From assembly GCF_022809355.1 (NCBI RefSeq), contig NZ_JAKZMM010000033.1, positions 1 to 49,014 on the forward strand: a DNA stretch of 49,014 nucleotides. Reading direction: 5' to 3'. Every line of letters begins with the position of its first letter. Positions within the stretch are counted from its first letter, which is position 1. The position numbers and the translations under genes were made by a program. The notes beneath the pieces were generated by a model. That model ran no database searches. It saw nothing but the letters and a program-made list of their open reading frames with translations, and was not told the origin of the DNA. Origin of the DNA: Parabacteroides faecalis (GTDB taxonomy: Bacteria; Bacteroidota; Bacteroidia; Bacteroidales; Tannerellaceae). Of the stretch, positions 27,758-35,122 are shown in pieces.

Positions 27758-29026
27758 TTAACTGTTTAAAGCCTCGGAGATTTGCTGCCGAGTCGCTTTC
27801 CAGGCCGGGAATACAGCCGAAAGCAGGTTTAACAATAGACAAAGAATAAAGACGGCGATAAATACCCAACCGTTTACCATCTGGAGCGAAAGCTGTTCCT
27901 GTCCTAACGAAGTAATCATCAGCCAGTCGCCCATGCAGGCAAGAGCAAGATACGAAAGTATAAATCCCAACAAGCCGCCAATCAATGTCACTAACAGATT
28001 CTCTAGCAGGACTTGCGACATAATACGTTGTCTCGTTGCTCCATAAGCTTGTCGTAAGGCAAATTCAGGAATCCGTTTACGTGTCCATGCCAGAATAATA
28101 CCGGAAATATTCAATGCCGGCACCAACAGGATGATAAACGCGATCACCCCAAACCGCAGAAACACTTTTCCTACCGATACTTCCGAATTTTCTCCACCCA
28201 TCCACTTCTCCAGATGAGAGAAAGGCTGATGCAGGATGTTGGCCCGCACATCCGAAAGACCGGCATTGAAGTTATCAATACGCTTCAGCAGTTCCTGCTG
28301 CAAATCTTCCCGGTTATGTCCTTTCTTCAAGAGCATATAGCATTCGAAAGATCCTCCTATTCCTTCCATGTTATAAAACAGATGCGTTCCGGCTGTATAA
28401 GGAATCCACACATCTGCCCAGGCTTTGTCGGCAAAGCGCGATACATCTTTCACCACACCACACACCCGATACACTTGGAAGTTAATCTTCAGCTCTTTTC
28501 CTACTACCTGTTCGGTGCCGAATATGGAACGGGCCATTTTTTCACTGATAACAGCCTCGTGCAACCCACTCTCAAAAGTAGCTTTCGAGAAAGGATTTCC
28601 TGCTACAAAGTCAAAATTATATACATGCCAGAAAGCCGTATCAGTTTCCAGAATAGAGGCAGTAACTGTATTCCTTCCATCCATCGACAGCAAGATTTGT
28701 TTCTGCCAGATGTCACGCACCACTGCCGTGACAGCTTCGGCTGATTGCAACGGATAAAAGCATTCTTTGATAAAAGGCAAACCTAAGCCCGTCATGGCGA
28801 TGCGTCGCCCGTCAGCTTTTCCTTCCGTCTTTACATACGTGACGTAATAGGTATCCGCACGGTGGCTTTCCGGCTTAAAGGCTGCTGTATTGGCTATAAA
28901 CAAGATCACAAAGACCATGATCATGCAAATCGCCAAAGCTGTTCCTAAGATGGAAAGCAAGGCCGCCAGCCGATTTTGCCGCAGCAACCGCCAGGATTGT
29001 TTGATATATGAGTTTATGCTTGGCAT
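27758..29026 (-). CDS. ABC transporter permease, MacB/FtsX-like, subfamily B (second pair)
   Basis: A 422-residue permease. N-terminus IKQSWRLLRQNRLAALLSIL and ESHRADTYYV mark it as subfamily B. The periplasmic domain has AVISEKMARSIFGTEQVVGK. The coupling segment is RIPEFALRQAYGATRQRIM. It is separated from the ATPase gene upstream by about 105 bases containing GTTGACAAG-type repeats, and from its subfamily A partner by four bases. Confidence 0.9.
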   Translation of the reverse strand: MPSINSYIKQSWRLLRQNRLAALLSILGTALAICMIMVFVILFIANTAAFKPESHRADTYYVTYVKTEGKADGRRIAMTGLGLPFIKECFYPLQSAEAVTAVVRDIWQKQILLSMDGRNTVTASILETDTAFWHVYNFDFVAGNPFSKATFESGLHEAVISEKMARSIFGTEQVVGKELKINFQVYRVCGVVKDVSRFADKAWADVWIPYTAGTHLFYNMEGIGGSFECYMLLKKGHNREDLQQELLKRIDNFNAGLSDVRANILHQPFSHLEKWMGGENSEVSVGKVFLRFGVIAFIILLVPALNISGIILAWTRKRIPEFALRQAYGATRQRIMSQVLLENLLVTLIGGLLGFILSYLALACMGDWLMITSLGQEQLSLQMVNGWVFIAVFILCLLLNLLSAVFPAWKATRQQISEALNS

Positions 29027-29066
29027 ACTTGGTAAGTTTTTAAGTTTGTCAGTTTGTTAGTTTATC

Positions 29067-29118
29067 CGTTAACAAGAAGGCACTTTATCCGATAGCTTGT
29101 ATCCTTGTCAACTCGTCA
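29067..29118. repeat. GTTAACAAG / CTTGTCAAC inverted repeat
   Basis: GTTAACAAG (29067-29075) faces CTTGTCAACTCGTCAACTT (29104-29122). It lies between the ATPase gene and the following permease. Motif family as at 5108-5141 and 32633-32688. Confidence 0.45.
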
Positions 29119-29131
29119 ACTTCTACCTCAG

Positions 29132-29800
29132 TTATTGAATCTGACGTCCATCAAAGAAATGCACAATACGTGAAGTCTGCTTTGCCTGGTTTTCATTGTG
29201 TGTTACCATGACAATGGTACGCCCGTCTTCCTGATTCAGCTTATGCAGAATTTCCATAACTTCCGCTCCCATCTTGGAGTCCAAGTTACCAGTCGGCTCA
29301 TCGGCCAGGATGATTTCCGGATTCCCGATAATGGCACGGGCAATAGCGACACGCTGGCACTGACCTCCGGAAAGCTGTGTCGGGAAGTGACGCATACGGT
29401 GTGACAGACCGACTTTCTCCAAGACGGCGATGGCTGCTTCCCGGCGTTCCTTGGCTGATACATGCGGCCGGTACAAAAGCGGCAGCTCTACGTTATCCAG
29501 TACATTGAGGGAATTGATCAGATGGAAAGACTGGAAGACAAAGCCCAGTGTCTTGTTACGGAAGGCCGCCAGTTGCTTATCGTCCATCGATGCGGTTTGT
29601 ACACCGGCAATCTCTACCGTTCCGCGCGTTGGCTGATCAAGCAATCCCATAATATTCAGCAGGGTTGACTTTCCGCAACCGGATGGTCCCATAATACTCA
29701 GGAATTCACCTTTATCTACTGTCAGGTTTACATTTTCCAATGCTACAGTTTCAATCTCTTTTGTCCGATATACTTTCTCTAAGTTTGTTAATGTGATCAT
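29132..29800 (-). CDS. ABC transporter ATP-binding protein, MacB/LolD type
   Basis: A 222-residue ATPase that would power the permease pairs. Walker A is GPSGCGKST (about residues 38-46), the Q-loop is in VFQSFHLI, the signature is LSGGQCQRVAIARAI, Walker B is IILADEPTGNLDS, and the H-loop is VMVTHNE. It is the only ATPase among six permeases, so it is presumably shared. It starts 18 bases after the subfamily A permease at 29819. Confidence 0.95.
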   Translation of the reverse strand: MITLTNLEKVYRTKEIETVALENVNLTVDKGEFLSIMGPSGCGKSTLLNIMGLLDQPTRGTVEIAGVQTASMDDKQLAAFRNKTLGFVFQSFHLINSLNVLDNVELPLLYRPHVSAKERREAAIAVLEKVGLSHRMRHFPTQLSGGQCQRVAIARAIIGNPEIILADEPTGNLDSKMGAEVMEILHKLNQEDGRTIVMVTHNENQAKQTSRIVHFFDGRQIQ

Positions 29801-29818
29801 ATTGTTTAAGTTTTAAAG

Positions 29819-31078
29819 TTATTCATAATGCAATGTTTCTGCCGGATTCATCCGGGTTATCTTGTTGGCCGGAATGCGGATACCCAAGTAAATCATACCG
29901 CCCATCAACAGATAGGAAACCGATAAGGTAATCAGGAAGCGCCACCAGGTATAAGCCAGCCGATACGTATCGGGCATATCCAGATACAACATATTTATCA
30001 AGAAGATCAGCAGGAAAGGTAAAGTCAGCGCCAACAGGAAAAGCCCTTCGAGGAATAATTCCCGGCGTAACTGTGCTTTTGAGGCACCGACAGCTGCCCG
30101 CAACCCGATTTCTGCCCGCCGTGACTGCGTGCGTAACCAGAAGGTACCGACAATCCCAAAGAAGATATTCACCAGCATGAACCCGACCATGGCAATCTTT
30201 TTCTTCTGATTGTCCAAACGAGGCTTCAACATATCAGCCCGATATTCACTGATGGGTTTTACGCTCGACACATATACATTTCCTACTTGCAAACGCTCGC
30301 TTTCTTGTTGCAAGAAGGCTTCCATTTCTTGTTGTGAATAATCCTTTTTCATGCGGAACAAACAATTATAAAATCGAATATCATTTTCCGCAACCTCATC
30401 CAAAAAGTCCTGTTCTGTTCTCCACACGTAATAATAAGTAGGTTGATAAGTGTCAAAATCCATTTCTTTCAGTGGTGCTGAAACAGCGGAGACTTTCATG
30501 CTCTCCGTAGATTTCGGACCCCATTTCACTTCTCTTTGAGTACGCCCCGAACCTTCCGGAAAGAAGATCTCATCCAAGGTTTCAGAGAGCACAACCTCTC
30601 CGGGATTCTTCAGAACTTGGTCATAAAGTGGACGACCCTCTTTATCCCTGACCTTAAATACACGAAAATACTCCAAATCAACATACCGTACCCTATATGC
30701 ATATGAGGCACTGGCTGTATCCTCAACCGGCATCAAACCAGACCAACCACGATTATAGGTATAAGGTGTTGCTATTTTGGAAAGACAAACCGCTTCTACC
30801 TCCGAGCATTGCCGTAAATTTCCAATTAATTGTAACAAATCTTGGGTTGCTTGGTTATTTCGTTCTATGTCCATTTCAGTCACATCATCTGTCAATCCAA
30901 AAGAAAGAAGATACGTGTGCTGCGTATCCACACCTATCGGTTGCCGGTAAGTGTACGTATCAACCAATAAGGAATCGGCCATTACCCACAACATGGCCGT
31001 TACCAATAGTAATTCCAGGAAGATCCAAACATTCCCGTTTCGTTGGTTCCAAATCAAAGTCAAAAGATGCTTTATCAT
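29819..31078 (-). CDS. ABC transporter permease, MacB/FtsX-like, subfamily A (first pair)
   Basis: A 419-residue permease. N-terminal segment VWIFLELLLVTAMLWVMADSL then YRQPIGVDTQ marks it as subfamily A. Coupling segment RRAEIGLRAAVGASKAQLR; C-terminus MNPAETLHYE. It starts about 65 bases downstream of the six-unit 22-base array, so that array may lie in its leader or control its expression apart from the upstream genes. Confidence 0.9.
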   Translation of the reverse strand: MIKHLLTLIWNQRNGNVWIFLELLLVTAMLWVMADSLLVDTYTYRQPIGVDTQHTYLLSFGLTDDVTEMDIERNNQATQDLLQLIGNLRQCSEVEAVCLSKIATPYTYNRGWSGLMPVEDTASASYAYRVRYVDLEYFRVFKVRDKEGRPLYDQVLKNPGEVVLSETLDEIFFPEGSGRTQREVKWGPKSTESMKVSAVSAPLKEMDFDTYQPTYYYVWRTEQDFLDEVAENDIRFYNCLFRMKKDYSQQEMEAFLQQESERLQVGNVYVSSVKPISEYRADMLKPRLDNQKKKIAMVGFMLVNIFFGIVGTFWLRTQSRRAEIGLRAAVGASKAQLRRELFLEGLFLLALTLPFLLIFLINMLYLDMPDTYRLAYTWWRFLITLSVSYLLMGGMIYLGIRIPANKITRMNPAETLHYE

Positions 31079-31143
31079 ATATACTGTTTGTTCTAATTGT
31101 TTACTACATGTGTTACTCTTTCTCCTTCTCTGTCGATACTTAT

Positions 31144-31275
31144 TATTCCAAGAAAGATATAGAATTATTCTTAGAAGGATATTTATTTATTCTAAGAAGA
31201 ATATTTATTTATTCTAAGAAGAATATTTAATTATCTTTAGAAGGATACTTACTTATCCTAAGTGGAATATGAAGT
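31144..31275. repeat. six-unit 22-base tandem array of palindromes
   Basis: Units begin at 31144, 31166, 31188, 31210, 31232 and 31254, an unbroken 22-base period. Each holds a near-palindrome with the core TATTCTAAGAAGAATA (arms TATTCT/AGAATA or TATCCT/AGGATA), followed by six A/T-rich bases such as TTTATT. Units 3 and 4 have identical 16-base cores. There are no spacers, so it is not a CRISPR array. It lies between the two genes of the first permease pair. The spacing would place bound proteins on one face of the helix. Confidence 0.85.
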
Positions 31276-31311
31276 ATAGACAGATCGGGAGAACCTGTTT
31301 GATACAGGGCT

Positions 31312-32592
31312 TTACTTGTTGGTCTCCTCTCCATTCTTCAAGGCCTCACAAATTGGCTTACGCGAAATCCACCAAGCGGGTAATCCTGCCGAAAGCAGAT
31401 TGATCAACAGACAAAAGAGCAAGGCAAGGACGAAAGCCTCGGGGCGGAACAACATTTCGGCACGTAATGTTGTATCGCTTGCCTTGAGCAGGAAATCCTT
31501 ACATAACGGGAATAACGACCATGAGAGAACCAATCCGATCATACCTCCCAGCAAAGACATTAACCCATTCTCGTATAAAACCTGCCGGACAATATTCCCA
31601 CTTGTAGCTCCAAAGGCTTTACGGACTCCAATTTCCGCCTGCCGCTTCCGGATGGACGATTGCGTCACGCCCAACAGGTTCAGTACCGGAACAAGCAACA
31701 AGAAAAGCATCGCTCCGCCTGTTTCCAGCCAAAAGTCTTTCCAGTCCACAAAGTTCTGTCCATCTGTTCCCATCGCCTTGTCCCATTGCGTGATGGGATT
31801 CTCGAAGAAGGAGATTTCATACTTTTCTTTGGTAGCATTGTAACGAGTGATCTGCTGCTTCAACTCCTGTCGGATCACGTCAAAATCCCCCTGTGCTTTG
31901 GCCAATAGAAGAACCCTAAATGAACCTACCATATTTTCATTAAAGGAAGATTGACAAGATTCGTTCGTAGTATAAGGAATCCAAACATCGGCAAAAGCAG
32001 ATGCAGCCGCTTTACTGACTTCTTCCACGACTCCACATACCCGGTAAGGTTTCACATCCAAGCGAATTTCTTTTCCGATAATATTATCAATCGTACCAAA
32101 CAGTCGCCGTGCCAAAGGTTCCGTAATAACAGCCTGCGGAACTCCAGAAGCTACATCGGCTTCCGTAAAAGGCGCACCTGCCACAAAATGAAAAGAGAAG
32201 ACTTTCCAAAAACCCGTGTCAGTCAGTTTCACCGGATGCGCCATGTAATTCCGCTTGTCCGGCAGCGACACCGTGAATTCCGATATCGCATAAGCAGTCA
32301 CAAACTCAGGGGACTGTAGCGTATAGAAACATTCCTTCACGGCTTCTATCGACATATTACCGGAATTCCAATTACCCGTATTCTCCTTCATCCTCACCAG
32401 CGTTCCATTCTCCACATAAAGCATCCGGTCGCGGTGTTCCTCCGGATAATAATTGGCCACCTGTACTTGCAACACCAGCACGACCATCATGATCATCGTA
32501 ACGGAAATGGCCGTTCCCGTAATCGAGATCGTACTCACCAGCCGGTTCTCTTTCAGCATCTGAAATGCCTGTTTGATGTATTGTTTAAGCAT
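31312..32592 (-). CDS. ABC transporter permease, MacB/FtsX-like, subfamily B (first pair)
   Basis: A 426-residue permease. N-terminus IKQAFQMLKENRLVSTISIT and EEHRDRMLYVE mark it as subfamily B. The periplasmic domain has AVITEPLARRLFGTIDNIIGK. The coupling segment is RQAEIGVRKAFGATSGNIV. It is the first permease after the adaptor gene and is separated from its partner (29819) by 233 bases holding the 22-base array, unlike the closely spaced later pairs. Confidence 0.9.
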   Translation of the reverse strand: MLKQYIKQAFQMLKENRLVSTISITGTAISVTMIMMVVLVLQVQVANYYPEEHRDRMLYVENGTLVRMKENTGNWNSGNMSIEAVKECFYTLQSPEFVTAYAISEFTVSLPDKRNYMAHPVKLTDTGFWKVFSFHFVAGAPFTEADVASGVPQAVITEPLARRLFGTIDNIIGKEIRLDVKPYRVCGVVEEVSKAAASAFADVWIPYTTNESCQSSFNENMVGSFRVLLLAKAQGDFDVIRQELKQQITRYNATKEKYEISFFENPITQWDKAMGTDGQNFVDWKDFWLETGGAMLFLLLVPVLNLLGVTQSSIRKRQAEIGVRKAFGATSGNIVRQVLYENGLMSLLGGMIGLVLSWSLFPLCKDFLLKASDTTLRAEMLFRPEAFVLALLFCLLINLLSAGLPAWWISRKPICEALKNGEETNK

Positions 32593-32632
32593 ATATGTTA
32601 AGTTGATAAGTTTATAAGTTTATAAGTTAACC

Positions 32633-32688
32633 AGTTGACGAGTTGACAAGGTTTTGAATACCTTTCTGACCTTGTTAACTTGTCAACT
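32633..32688. repeat. 19-base inverted repeat between adaptor and permease genes
   Basis: AGTTGACGAGTTGACAAGG (32633-32651) faces CCTTGTTAACTTGTCAACT (32670-32688), matching at 17 of 19 positions with one further G-U pair. Upstream (32598-32632) are degenerate AAGTTTATAAGTT copies. Member of the GTTGACAAG motif family. Confidence 0.6.
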
Positions 32689-32704
32689 TGTTTCTTTGTT
32701 TCCT

Positions 32705-33952
32705 CTATTTCTCCAATTTCATCTTTCTCTTATTCTTATAATTGCTCATGTCTGAAACAACGACCTGATCGCCGGGCTTCAGTCCGCCAACGACTTCTAC
32801 CAGTTCATAATTGCTGTCGCCCAGCTGGACTTTCCGCTTCAACAACTCATTTCCTGAACGGACAAACAGTTCGTATTCACCCGGACCAACGTAATAACTG
32901 CCGTTGGCAACACGCATCACCGAATCCTTCACGGCCGTCAGGACATACACATCCGTTTTCAAGCCCGAACGAAGCCGCTTGTGATTATCCTGTTCCAAAC
33001 GGACTGAGAAAGACATCACGCCATTCTTTGACAACGGAGTAACATCCGTTACCGTACCCGCCAATTCTTCCTTCCCGACTTTCACCACAGCCCGGCTGCC
33101 GGCAGCAATCCGGTCGCCATACGTATCCGCAATCTCGCCTTCAATCTTGAAATGCGACAAATCCGATACAATCGCCACTTTCTCTCCTTGCGCTACCTGC
33201 GCCCCGATTTCCGTATTGACATACGTCAGAATCGCTTTCCGAGGCGCTTTGATCCGGGCATCGTCGAGGGTTCGTTTGGTTTCTGCCAACGTCTTGCGGG
33301 CAATATTCAGTTCCAGTTCTTTCACCTTGAGGTCGGCATCTGCTGTCGCCTGTTCGTTGATAAACTTCTGTTCATCCTCTTCCAGTTTCAGTTTACTCAC
33401 ATTATAATCCAGTTCTACCTGACGAACCTTGTCGGTCGTTCCGGCACCCAGACTATCCAAGTACTGTTCGTTACGCAGTTCCACCGCTTTCCGGTTCAGT
33501 TCCATCCGAGAGACTTTCAACTGCATTTCCATTTCCGACAACTTGCTCCGGTTCTGGATTCGCAGCTGTTCCAACTTCAGCTCATTCATCTGTACTTCAT
33601 CCAACTGCTTCTTATAATCTGTTTCCGCACTCAGTAAATCCAGACGTAAGATCGGTGTTCCGATCTCTACCGAATCTCCTCCTTTCTTATACACTTCCAA
33701 TATGCGGGAATTGATGGGGGAATTGATAATCTCCTCGAATGCCGGAACAACCTTACCCGAAGCACTCACCGACACATCGATACTGCCCTCATCCACTACC
33801 GAGAAGACAATATCCCGTTCGTGCAGACTTTCCTGCATCAGCTGCATCAAGGCAATCACGGCTACTATACCAACTACCACGGTTCCGCCCCATTTCATCC
33901 ACATCCGACGTTTCTCCCGATTCCGTTGTTCTTTTGATATTTCTCTATCCAT
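32705..33952 (-). CDS. periplasmic adaptor protein, HlyD/MacA-like
   Basis: A 415-residue membrane fusion protein linking the ABC permeases to the TolC-like channel. One N-terminal membrane anchor (about residues 20-42), a lipoyl-type half (VSVSASGKVVPAFEEIINSP), a long coiled-coil hairpin (about 105-235, rich in K, E and L), the second lipoyl half (RIKAPRKAILTYVNTEIGAQVAQGE, written in parts here) and a beta-barrel region. It is the first gene of the transporter operon and is preceded by a sigma-54 promoter. Confidence 0.93.
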   Translation of the reverse strand: MDREISKEQRNREKRRMWMKWGGTVVVGIVAVIALMQLMQESLHERDIVFSVVDEGSIDVSVSASGKVVPAFEEIINSPINSRILEVYKKGGDSVEIGTPILRLDLLSAETDYKKQLDEVQMNELKLEQLRIQNRSKLSEMEMQLKVSRMELNRKAVELRNEQYLDSLGAGTTDKVRQVELDYNVSKLKLEEDEQKFINEQATADADLKVKELELNIARKTLAETKRTLDDARIKAPRKAILTYVNTEIGAQVAQGEKVAIVSDLSHFKIEGEIADTYGDRIAAGSRAVVKVGKEELAGTVTDVTPLSKNGVMSFSVRLEQDNHKRLRSGLKTDVYVLTAVKDSVMRVANGSYYVGPGEYELFVRSGNELLKRKVQLGDSNYELVEVVGGLKPGDQVVVSDMSNYKNKRKMKLEK

Positions 33953-33992
33953 ACGACTTTCTTCTTAACTGATCTTGTTTGCCAACCATGAG

Positions 33993-34007
33993 GCAAAAGC
34001 CGTGCCA
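33993..34007 (-). promoter_or_regulatory. sigma-54 promoter of the transporter operon
   Basis: On the minus strand the sequence reads TGGCACGGCTTTTGC, a near-perfect match to TGGCACG-N4-TTGC with GG and GC twelve bases apart. The predicted start is near 33981, about 28 bases before the adaptor start codon. Confidence 0.85.
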
Positions 34008-34050
34008 AAAAGATAAAGCACTGATATACAAGAGGAGCATTTCCAACAAG

Positions 34051-34066
34051 TGTTCGGAAACGGACA
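34051..34066. promoter_or_regulatory. predicted activator binding dyad before the adaptor gene
   Basis: TGTTCGGAAACGGACA, arms TGTTCG/CGGACA, identical in both arms to the dyad at 22903-22918. It is centred about 78 bases upstream of the predicted start. A further GTTCA...GGACA pair at 34069-34087 may be a weaker second site. Confidence 0.7.
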
Positions 34067-34279
34067 ATGTTCAATTGAGAATGGACAATGAACAACCAAG
34101 AATCATGAATTTTCAATCTACATATTGATCATTTTTCGCGCGGGCGCGCTACTCTCTCTCTCAATAATAAATATACTTTTCTCTTCTTTACTTTACTATA
34201 CTTTACTTTGTGCACTTTTCACGGTTAAAATCGAAGTTTTAACTGCGCAAATGAGGATTTCAGCAGTGATAATATGGAT

Positions 34280-34370
34280 GTTGAAAAAAGCCGGCGTGTT
34301 TTGATAAAAAGGTAGGCATAAAATGATGAAAACATAGGCATGAATTCATCAAAAGATAGGCATGAATTTT
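34280..34370. repeat. 22-base-period array, CCGGCGT/TAGGCAT family
   Basis: CCGGCGT at 34291 and TAGGCAT at 34313, 34335 and 34357 are each 22 bases apart. Units have the form (A)AAAAGGTAGGCATGAATT. The same words occur at 23735-23789 and 48829-48917, and a single AAAAGGTAGGCAT is at 39963-39975. Confidence 0.75.
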
Positions 34371-34458
34371 TAGGTTATCGTAATCGCTTATTTTATAGCT
34401 AATCAAACTTCATTTCTTAATCATCTACCAAGGTGACTAGATGAAGGGTAGTATATAA

Positions 34459-34497
34459 AGAAAAAGCTTCCACCTCATAAGTACTGAGGTAGAAGCT
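34459..34497 (-). terminator. terminator of the glyS-FKBP operon
   Basis: On the minus strand, AGCTTCTACCTCA pairs with TGAGGTGGAAGCT around a seven-base loop, followed by TTTTTCTTT. Confidence 0.8.
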
Positions 34498-34542
34498 CTC
34501 TATTTTTAGATATTGCCGTTCTCTGACTTAATTCAAATATCG

Positions 34543-35121
34543 TTATTGCTCAACAATATCTGTTACTTCTATTTGGAACACCAACGTAGTATAAGGTTTG
34601 ATATCATCATAGCCAGAAACACCATATCCCAATTGATAAGGCATCCAAACTTCCCAAATATCACCTTCGTGCATGTGTTGTAAAGCGGTTGCAAATCCAT
34701 CCCGCAATCCGGAATCATCCACTTCAAACAAGACTTTATCATCACCGTTTTCTCGCAAACGAGAATCAAATACTTCGCCTTGAGTCAAAACACTGTCTCG
34801 GTCTGCAACGACTTCACCATCCTCATTGGTCACAAAACAACCTTTATAATAGCAATTGACTTTGCTTGTATAATAGATCGTCTCCGTACCTTCGCCTTTC
34901 TTCAGGATCTTACAGATGATTTGTCCGTTGCCACTTTCAGAATTGATCGTGAACAAAGACGTATCTGTCTTTGCATCCTGCAAACGGGCATCGAAGGCAG
35001 CTAGATTTATTTCTTTCCAAGCCTCATCAATTACAATTTCATTTTCATCATCATCACTACATGCCGCCAATGTGAACAGCATGACAACCAACATCCATGT
35101 AATGTGCCAATACTTCTTCAT
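34543..35121 (-). CDS. FKBP-type peptidyl-prolyl isomerase lipoprotein
   Basis: A 192-residue lipoprotein. The signal ends at LAAC (Cys near residue 21), followed by the acidic SDDDENE. The FKBP domain covers about 75-190: VFDSRL-type strand, GLRDGFATALQHMHEGDIWEVWMP (written in parts), YGVSGYDDIKPYTTLVFQIEV. It probably helps folding in the periplasm or on the surface. It starts one base before the glyS stop codon region ends, so it is coupled to glyS. Confidence 0.88.
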   Translation of the reverse strand: MKKYWHITWMLVVMLFTLAACSDDDENEIVIDEAWKEINLAAFDARLQDAKTDTSLFTINSESGNGQIICKILKKGEGTETIYYTSKVNCYYKGCFVTNEDGEVVADRDSVLTQGEVFDSRLRENGDDKVLFEVDDSGLRDGFATALQHMHEGDIWEVWMPYQLGYGVSGYDDIKPYTTLVFQIEVTDIVEQ

Positions 35122-35122
35122 G

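Larger units (their letters stand above)
33953..34542. other. 590-base intergenic region with promoter, enhancer, array and terminator
   Basis: From right to left this gap holds the glyS-FKBP terminator (34464-34497), a 22-base array (34280-34370), a short inverted repeat GTTAAAA/TTTTAAC (about 34223-34242), CT- and TTTACT-rich stretches, a GC-rich patch CGCGCGGGCGCGC near 34138, the predicted activator dyad (34051-34066) and the sigma-54 promoter (33993-34007). No gene is seen. Confidence 0.6.

Noticed and set aside
30697-31230. 177-residue open frame on the plus strand ending in the 22-base array
   Set aside because: Antisense to a clear permease gene for most of its length; the repetitive C-terminus only reflects the array.
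31144-31275. CRISPR array
   Set aside because: Units are contiguous without spacers and no cas genes are present.
34138-34152. GC-rich CGCGCGGGCGCGC patch as a regulatory site
   Set aside because: No partner copy or neighbouring signal was found; left as part of the intergenic description.
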